Below, piece after piece: positions 6,331-10,745 of a DNA stretch of 10,745 nucleotides. Source of the stretch: JAWXVD01 sp044425705. GTDB lineage: Bacteria > Bacillota > Clostridia > Lachnospirales > Lachnospiraceae. The stretch lies in NCBI GenBank assembly GCA_044425705.1, contig JAWXVD010000116.1, forward strand, positions 1 through 10,745, given 5' to 3'. Positions within the stretch are counted from its first letter, which is position 1, and the number at the start of each line of letters is the position of its first letter. Position numbers and translations under genes: made by a program. The notes beneath the pieces are model-generated. The model worked only from the letters and a program-made list of their open reading frames with translations, was not told where the DNA came from and did not search any database.

Positions 6331-7239
6331 GTGAAATTATTTCAGTATATAGTTGAAAAAGAGCAAGAAAATCAAAGGATTGATAAATGTATTCATTCTA
6401 TGTTAACAGATGTTTCTCGTTCTTATATTCAAAAAGTTATTAAAGATGGATATTTATTTGTAAACAATGTTTCAGTAAAATCTAATTATAAAGTTAAGAT
6501 AGATGATGAAATTAAGTTAGAGTTACCAGATGCAATTATACCTGATATTATACCAGAAGATATAACATTGGATATTTTATTTGAAGATAAAGATGTCATT
6601 GTAATTAACAAACCTAAAGGAATGGTAGTTCATCCTGCGGCAGGACATTATTCTGGCACTCTAGTAAATGCTGTAATGTTCTATTGTGGTGATAGTCTAT
6701 CTGGCATTAATGGTGTTATGCGTCCAGGTATTGTACATCGAATTGATAAAGATACTACTGGTTCAATTATTATATGTAAAAATGACTTTTCACATAATGA
6801 GATTGCTTCACAGTTGAAAGAACATACTATTACTAGAAAATATCTTGCGATTTGCCAAGGTGTGATTTCTGAAGAAGAAGGTATTGTTAATGCACCCATA
6901 GGAAGACATCATGTTGAAAGAAAAAAGATGGCCATCAATCATAATCATGGTAAAGATGCAATTACACATTATAAAGTATTAAAACGGTTTGAAAAATTCA
7001 CATATATTGAATGTCAGTTGGAAACTGGTCGTACCCATCAAATTAGGGTTCATATGGCATCTTTGGGTCACCCTTTACTAGGCGATGAGCTATATAATCA
7101 TATACCATCAAAGCTAAAGTTACAGGGACAAACATTACATGCTTATATTCTAGGTTTTAAACATCCGACAACTGGTCTGTATTGTGAGACTATAGCACCA
7201 ATCCCAGATTATTTTAATCATTTATTACAAATTTTATAA
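6331..7239 (+). CDS. rluD: RluA/RluD family RNA pseudouridine synthase
   Basis: Converts uridine to pseudouridine in structured RNA, for RluD-type members in large-subunit rRNA. An N-terminal S4 RNA-binding domain covers about residues 15-70. The catalytic domain has the signature HRIDKDTTG (136-144) with catalytic Asp139, preceded by NKPKGMVVHPA (93-103) and followed by RTHQIRVHMASLGHPLLGD (234-252). Length 302 is typical. The start is a GTG with AAGGAA about ten bases upstream, four bases after the lspA stop, so it is cotranscribed with lspA. By position it corresponds to Bacillus ylyB. The symbol is given at family level, since the modified uridine cannot be read from sequence. Confidence 0.93.
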   Translation: MKLFQYIVEKEQENQRIDKCIHSMLTDVSRSYIQKVIKDGYLFVNNVSVKSNYKVKIDDEIKLELPDAIIPDIIPEDITLDILFEDKDVIVINKPKGMVVHPAAGHYSGTLVNAVMFYCGDSLSGINGVMRPGIVHRIDKDTTGSIIICKNDFSHNEIASQLKEHTITRKYLAICQGVISEEEGIVNAPIGRHHVERKKMAINHNHGKDAITHYKVLKRFEKFTYIECQLETGRTHQIRVHMASLGHPLLGDELYNHIPSKLKLQGQTLHAYILGFKHPTTGLYCETIAPIPDYFNHLLQIL

Positions 7240-7269
7240 TTGGAAATCTTCTCAGAATAGTTTTATATT
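7240..7269 (+). promoter_or_regulatory. Possible promoter before the unknown gene at 7331
   Basis: TTGGAA (7240-7245) lies 18 bases before TATATT (7264-7269) in a very AT-rich gap after the RluD-type gene. Both boxes are imperfect and such matches are common in AT-rich DNA. No clear terminator for the upstream operon is visible in this gap. Confidence 0.3.
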
Positions 7270-7330
7270 TTTTTATTTATAATTTTATTGATTTTTACAT
7301 TATTTAGTTACAAAAAGATTAGGAGAATAA

Positions 7331-7927
7331 GTGAATATTCATACAAGATATTTAGATAGATTATTAGTTCATTATTGTGATAGTTTTAGTATTTATGTAC
7401 CTTTTAAAGTAAATGAGACTAGTTATCCTGCTTATGGTTTTTTTAGTTCTCATATAGAGAAATATGTGTTAACTAGAGAAGCAAATTTATGGTCTTCTGA
7501 TAGTTTCGAACACATTCTTTTTCTGGAGAAAGATCAATTTTGTGAAATAGATTTTAATGAAATAGATTATTTAGTAAAAGAATATATGGAACCTGTTTTG
7601 GTTCGTAAAGGAATGAAAAATCCAGAAAAAAATCATATGTATAGTTATCTTACAATACTAATTGTATCTGAAAGAGAGCTAAATAAACAAGAAATAAAAA
7701 AAATAAAAAGATACTCTTTTGATAAAGGATATAATTTTAATTTAAGAGGATATGCACAAGCTCGTTTAGGTGTTGTTTCGCTACCAAATAAAGAAATATA
7801 TTTAAATCGAGCCGCAGTAAAAATGAAAAAAGTCTTAAAAGCTACCTTTCAAGATTTGGAGCAAAATAAAGCAGGTTTTCTCCAATTAATAGAGGATGGT
7901 AGTGTAGTGCCTTTTACACAAGAATAG
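7331..7927 (+). CDS. Conserved-looking protein of unknown function upstream of cstA
   Basis: I cannot assign a function. The 198-residue protein has no signal peptide or membrane span and is probably cytosolic. Its N-terminal part looks like a compact alpha/beta fold with many aromatic residues. Likely conserved blocks are EKYVLTREANLW (43-54), FEHILFLE (59-66), NHMYSYLTILIVS (101-113) and YNFNLRGYAQARLGVV (134-149). I recall similar blocks in uncharacterised clostridial proteins, but this could not be checked. The GTG start has AGGAG five bases upstream. The stop is 62 bases before cstA and both genes may share a transcript, although a possible promoter lies between them. Codon use is as AT-rich as its left neighbours, unlike cstA. 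Confidence 0.75.
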   Translation: MNIHTRYLDRLLVHYCDSFSIYVPFKVNETSYPAYGFFSSHIEKYVLTREANLWSSDSFEHILFLEKDQFCEIDFNEIDYLVKEYMEPVLVRKGMKNPEKNHMYSYLTILIVSERELNKQEIKKIKRYSFDKGYNFNLRGYAQARLGVVSLPNKEIYLNRAAVKMKKVLKATFQDLEQNKAGFLQLIEDGSVVPFTQE

Positions 7928-7928
7928 G

Positions 7929-7962
7929 CTTATAATCAGGATGATATACCTGTTTTTATAAG
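7929..7962 (+). promoter_or_regulatory. Inverted repeat covering a possible -10 box before cstA
   Basis: CTTATAA (7929-7935) and TTATAAG (7956-7962) flank a second pair, CAGG (7937-7940) and CCTG (7949-7952). A perfect TATAAT sits at 7931-7936 within the left arm, but the sequence 17 bases upstream (TGCCTT) is a poor -35. It could be an operator over an activator-dependent promoter, or a leader hairpin; no T-run marks it as a strong terminator. Confidence 0.4.
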
Positions 7963-7989
7963 AAGATAAAAAACTTAGGAGGGTTTAAT

Positions 7990-9651
7990 ATGAATGCAAT
8001 TTTATTGATTTTGTTAGCCATTGCTATTTTTGTAGTAGCATATCTTACATATGGTAGATATTTGGCTAAAGAATGGGGGTTAGATGCGAAAAATGTAACA
8101 CCAGCACATACAATGGAAGACGGTGTGGATTATAGTCCAGCCAAGACTCCAGTGCTCTTAGGACATCATTTCTCATCTATCGCAGGAGCTGGTCCAATCA
8201 ATGGTCCTATTCAAGCAGCATTTTTTGGATGGTTACCAGTATTTTTATGGATCGTTATCGGTGGTATCTTTTTTGGAGCAGTTCAAGACTTTGGATCTAT
8301 TGTTGTTTCTATTCGCCATAAAGGAAAATCTTTAGGTGAAGTTATTGAGGAAAACATCGGACATAAATGTAAAGTTTTATTTATTATCTTTGCATGGCTA
8401 GTTCTAATTCTCGTTATTGCAGCATTTGCAGATATTGTAGCTTCAAGTTTCACAATTGCAGATCCAACAGTAAGTATGGCAAATGGATCAGTAGCAACTG
8501 CTTCTATGTTATTTATCCCATTAGCTATTGCATTTGGATTTATAGTACATAGAAAAAATGCACCATTGCTTGTTTCAACAATTGGTGGTATTGTGGTTCT
8601 TGCTTTAGCAATTGGAATTGGTTTGGCGTTCCCACTTAATTTACCAAAAACATTTTGGTTAGGCTTTGTATTCATTTATATTATGATTGCTTCTGTTACA
8701 CCAGTTTGGGTATTACTACAACCTAGAGATTACTTAAGTAGTTTCTTATTATATTTTATGATTATTGCCGCTGTAATTGGTATTGTTGGTTCAAACCCAG
8801 CAATCGTAACACCAGCTTTTGTAGGATTTGAAGTTAGTGGAAACTTTATTTTCCCTGTACTGTTTATCACAGTAGCTTGTGGTGCTGTTTCTGGATTCCA
8901 TTCATTGATAGGATCTGGTACCACATCGAAACAATTAGATAAAGAAAGTGATGCATTAGCAATTGGATATGGATCTATGTTAATCGAATGTGTTTTAGCA
9001 GTAATTTCATTAATCGCTATCGGTGTTGTTTCTGAAACAGGTGCTATTCCAACAGATTTAGGAACACCAACAGTTGTATTCTCAACTGCAATCAGTGGAT
9101 TCTTTAGCATGATGGGCTTTGGTTCTGGCGTTGTAAATGCTACTTATACTATTATTGCATTGGCCGTATCTGCTTTCTGTTTAACATCTTTAGATACTGC
9201 AACAAGACTTGGACGTTTTATGTTCCAAGAATTATTTGCTGGCAAAGATAGCAAGGAAAACATCTTAAACAATATGTATGTTGCTACTGCAATCACAGCA
9301 GTATTTGGATTTGTATTATGTTTAGCTGGATATGCAAATGTATGGCCATTATTTGGTGCTTGTAATCAATTAGTAGCAGTACCTGCATTCTTAGCAATTG
9401 CAGTTTATATGGGTAAACAAAAGAGAAATAATAAAATGCTTTACTTCCCTATGATCTTTATGATTTGTGCTACATTCACATCATTATACATTACATTTAC
9501 ATCTAATATTTCAAAACTAATGGATGGATCTGGTGTTATCATTAAAGAAGGTTTACAATGTGTGATTATTGTACCTATCGTAATTTGTGCTGTTATTCTT
9601 GTAATTGAAGGATGTAAAGTTCTTATTGCAACAGAAAAAGCAAATAAATAA
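7990..9651 (+). CDS. cstA: CstA-family carbon starvation transporter (pyruvate/peptide)
   Basis: Polytopic inner-membrane carrier. Studied E. coli relatives (CstA, BtsT) take up pyruvate, and CstA is also linked to peptide use during carbon starvation. Which substrate this one carries is not shown. The 553-residue protein begins with a hydrophobic helix (3-20) and continues with many membrane segments to about 545. CstA signatures are PVLLGHHFSSIAGAGPI (54-70), FGAVQDFGSIVVSIRHKGKS (95-114), GAVSGFHSLIGSGTTSKQ (298-315), TSLDTATRLGRF (399-410) and WPLFGACNQLVA (452-463). It is shorter than E. coli CstA (about 700 residues), as usual for the Firmicutes branch. A strong AGGAGGG (7977-7983) precedes the ATG by six bases. 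C-ending codons such as ATC and TTC appear more often than in neighbouring genes, consistent with high expression. A terminator follows directly. Confidence 0.94.
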   Translation: MNAILLILLAIAIFVVAYLTYGRYLAKEWGLDAKNVTPAHTMEDGVDYSPAKTPVLLGHHFSSIAGAGPINGPIQAAFFGWLPVFLWIVIGGIFFGAVQDFGSIVVSIRHKGKSLGEVIEENIGHKCKVLFIIFAWLVLILVIAAFADIVASSFTIADPTVSMANGSVATASMLFIPLAIAFGFIVHRKNAPLLVSTIGGIVVLALAIGIGLAFPLNLPKTFWLGFVFIYIMIASVTPVWVLLQPRDYLSSFLLYFMIIAAVIGIVGSNPAIVTPAFVGFEVSGNFIFPVLFITVACGAVSGFHSLIGSGTTSKQLDKESDALAIGYGSMLIECVLAVISLIAIGVVSETGAIPTDLGTPTVVFSTAISGFFSMMGFGSGVVNATYTIIALAVSAFCLTSLDTATRLGRFMFQELFAGKDSKENILNNMYVATAITAVFGFVLCLAGYANVWPLFGACNQLVAVPAFLAIAVYMGKQKRNNKMLYFPMIFMICATFTSLYITFTSNISKLMDGSGVIIKEGLQCVIIVPIVICAVILVIEGCKVLIATEKANK

Positions 9652-9665
9652 TTAATAGTGATGGT

Positions 9666-9697
9666 AAAGGGGTGGAATTTATTCTGCCTCTTTTTTT
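9666..9697 (+). terminator. Rho-independent terminator after cstA
   Basis: A 12-bp stem (9666-9677 with 9682-9693, including three G-U pairs) closes a TTTA loop and runs into seven T residues (9691-9697). It lies 15 bases after the cstA stop codon. Confidence 0.88.
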
Positions 9698-9776
9698 ATC
9701 ATATATGTATATAATATTTAAAATCAACACAATTAAATATAAATCTAAAAAATTAGTATTTATTTACAAATATATA

Positions 9777-9805
9777 TTGAAAAAATATAATTTATTATAT
9801 ATAAT
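9777..9805 (+). promoter_or_regulatory. Near-consensus sigma-A promoter for the kinase-like gene
   Basis: TTGAAA (9777-9782) is 17 bases before a perfect TATAAT (9800-9805). The DNA upstream from about 9715 is almost pure A/T and could act as an UP element. The predicted start near 9812 gives a leader of about 45 bases. Together with the preceding terminator this makes the next gene an independent unit. Confidence 0.8.
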
Positions 9806-9856
9806 AACCATAAGAAATAAATAAACCTTAAACTTAAGCAAAGGACGGTGTAGAGT

Positions 9857-10477
9857 ATGAATACAGTGATTACAATAGGAAGGCAATTTGGTTCTGCAGG
9901 TCGTGAAATAGGAGAGAAGGTAGCTGAATATTTTAATATTCCATGTTACGATAAGGAATTATTGACTAGAGCCGCAAAAGAAAGTGGTTTTTGTGAAGAG
10001 ATGATGGAAACACATGATGAAAGACCTAATAATTCTTTTCTATATAATTTAGTTATGGATACTTATTCATTTGGTTATAATGCATCATCATTTATGGATA
10101 TGCCTATAAGCCATAAAGTTTTTCTGGCTCAATTTGATTCAATTAAAAAAATTGCAGATGAAGGTCCATGTGTTTTAGTTGGACGTTGTGCAGATTATGC
10201 ACTTTCGGATTACAAGAATTCAATTCATTTATTTATATATGGAAATGAAGAAGTAAAATGTAAAAGAATTGAAAAAAAATACGATTTAACAGAAGCAAAA
10301 GCTAAGGACATGATTCTAAAAAAAGATAAACAAAGACAAAGTTATTATAACTACTATACTTCTAAAAAATGGGGACGTGCAGATAGCTACGATTTATGTA
10401 TTAACAGTAGTCTATTAGGTGTTGAAGGAACAGTTAAATTAATCATTCAAGCTGTTGAGGATTTTGAAGATAAATAG
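9857..10477 (+). CDS. Cytidylate-kinase-like protein (Cytidylate_kin2 type)
   Basis: A 206-residue cytosolic protein of the nucleotide-kinase fold. Its N-terminus, ITIGRQFGSAGREIG (5-19), is the signature of the cytidylate-kinase-like family found widely in clostridia. It corresponds to the P-loop, but the usual Lys-Ser/Thr is replaced by Arg16-Glu17. IPCYDKELL (28-36) and VLVGRCADYAL (107-117) match the NMP-binding and core strands. A lid-like stretch with KKDKQRQSYYNYYTSKKWG (155-173) is basic and aromatic, followed by YDLCINSS (178-185). It differs from housekeeping cmk, which is normally longer with a GPAGSGKST-type loop. No neighbour suggests its substrate. The ATG is preceded by AAGGACGG. 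It appears monocistronic, with its own promoter and a long hairpin just after the stop. Kinase activity on CMP is unproven. Confidence 0.85.
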   Translation: MNTVITIGRQFGSAGREIGEKVAEYFNIPCYDKELLTRAAKESGFCEEMMETHDERPNNSFLYNLVMDTYSFGYNASSFMDMPISHKVFLAQFDSIKKIADEGPCVLVGRCADYALSDYKNSIHLFIYGNEEVKCKRIEKKYDLTEAKAKDMILKKDKQRQSYYNYYTSKKWGRADSYDLCINSSLLGVEGTVKLIIQAVEDFEDK

Positions 10478-10482
10478 AAGTA

Positions 10483-10528
10483 AATAAACTCATCCAATAT
10501 AATCAGTTAAATGTTGGATGAGTTTATT
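10483..10528 (+). terminator. Long perfect hairpin after the kinase-like gene, possible terminator
   Basis: AATAAACTCATCCAA (10483-10497) pairs perfectly with TTGGATGAGTTTATT (10514-10528), a 15-bp stem with a 16-base loop, five bases after the stop codon. There is no T-run after it beyond the arm's own TTTATT, so termination is plausible but not certain. It could also protect the 3' end. Confidence 0.55.
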
Positions 10529-10537
10529 ATAGGGATG

Positions 10538-10573
10538 CAACTATTCGTTAAACATGTCTTTTACGAATAGTTG
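10538..10573. repeat. Second perfect inverted repeat
   Basis: CAACTATTCGT (10538-10548) and ACGAATAGTTG (10563-10573) form an 11-bp perfect stem around a 14-base loop that contains ACATGT. It begins nine bases after the previous hairpin and has no T-run. Role unknown: RNA structure, protein site or part of a repeat element. Confidence 0.6.
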
Positions 10574-10635
10574 GGTCTATAGCATGTTAATCAAAATACT
10601 TATAAATTCATAACTAATTACAGCTATTGTACCAA

Positions 10636-10676
10636 GTCGCTAGCGCGACGGCTAGTGCAAAGTACTGATTTTGCCA
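10636..10676. repeat. GC-rich palindromic island in the non-coding tail
   Basis: The stretch 10636-10658 is roughly 70% G+C inside AT-rich DNA. GTCGC (10636-10640) and GCGAC (10645-10649) form a hairpin with loop TAGC. CTAGC (10640-10644) and GCTAG (10651-10655) form an alternative one. GTGCAAA and TTTGCCAC just to the right can also pair with a bulge. The rest of the tail to 10745 is AT-rich with no gene that I can support. This could be the edge of a mobile or REP-like element or a structured RNA; copy number would decide. Confidence 0.45.
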
Positions 10677-10745
10677 CATTTTCTTAGAATTTAAAATTTT
10701 TCCAAAAAAATAGTAGCGGTTTTTGCTTATATCATGTATTGTTAA

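Noticed and set aside
8283..9110. Minus-strand open frames of 130 and 126 codons inside cstA
   Set aside because: They are antisense shadows of a clearly coding transporter gene, with low-complexity translations and no ribosome binding sites that I can see.
9698..9776. Riboswitch or small RNA upstream of the kinase-like gene
   Set aside because: The stretch is almost pure A/T with no stable stems and lies upstream of the predicted transcription start.
10511..10570. Tiny open frame of about 19 codons starting with ATG at 10511
   Set aside because: It is made from the arms of two inverted repeats and has no Shine-Dalgarno sequence.
1..10745. CRISPR array, tRNA, rRNA or intact mobile element
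   Set aside because: No regularly spaced direct repeats, cloverleaf, rRNA-like stretch or transposase gene was seen.

Overview
The window is AT-rich and nearly all coding on the + strand. Promoter, Shine-Dalgarno and terminator signals are Gram-positive in style, and TTG and GTG starts are used. The gene set is mgsA, a D-Ala-D-Ala carboxypeptidase, a small P-loop protein, a HlyD-like membrane protein, yggS, sepF, lspA, an RluD-type synthase, a Firmicutes-length cstA and a cytidylate-kinase-like protein. This points to a low-GC member of the Clostridia, most likely of the Lachnospiraceae type. The lineage is inferred from gene content and order; no 16S rRNA or other taxonomic marker is present.

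Region 1 (1-1379) holds methylglyoxal synthase, overlapped by a penicillin-binding-protein-type DD-carboxypeptidase with a lipoprotein signal. A TAG at 8-10, just before mgsA, may be the stop of an upstream gene. Region 2 (1380-1979) has a promoter, a small Walker-A protein of unknown role (database relatives are often mislabelled PilT), a long hairpin and a strong intrinsic terminator. Region 3 (2004-7239) looks like one cell-envelope and division operon: HlyD-like protein, yggS, sepF, aroB, lspA, rluD-type. Most spacings are short, apart from 119 bp before sepF, and aroB overlaps lspA. The order resembles the Bacillus ylmE-sepF...lspA-ylyB backbone, but a shikimate gene sits where ylmG, ylmH and divIVA would be expected. 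Region 4 (7331-9697) has a conserved-looking protein of unknown function followed by a CstA-family carrier (pyruvate/peptide uptake) and a good terminator. Region 5 (9777-10745) has a near-consensus sigma-A promoter, a cytidylate-kinase-like protein with an altered P-loop, and a 268-bp non-coding tail carrying several perfect inverted repeats and a small GC-rich palindromic island.

Many of the genes are linked through the envelope. LspA would mature lipoproteins, the DD-carboxypeptidase at the left end being one predicted substrate. SepF tethers FtsZ to the membrane, and the DD-carboxypeptidase trims peptidoglycan. I found no CRISPR array, tRNA, rRNA, phage gene or intact insertion sequence. 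The items most worth a second look are: the Asp-to-Glu change at the catalytic position of MgsA; the partnerless HlyD-like protein and the small P-loop protein near the division genes; the double hairpin/terminator placed directly before the HlyD-like gene; aroB inserted in the division cluster; and the palindrome-rich tail.
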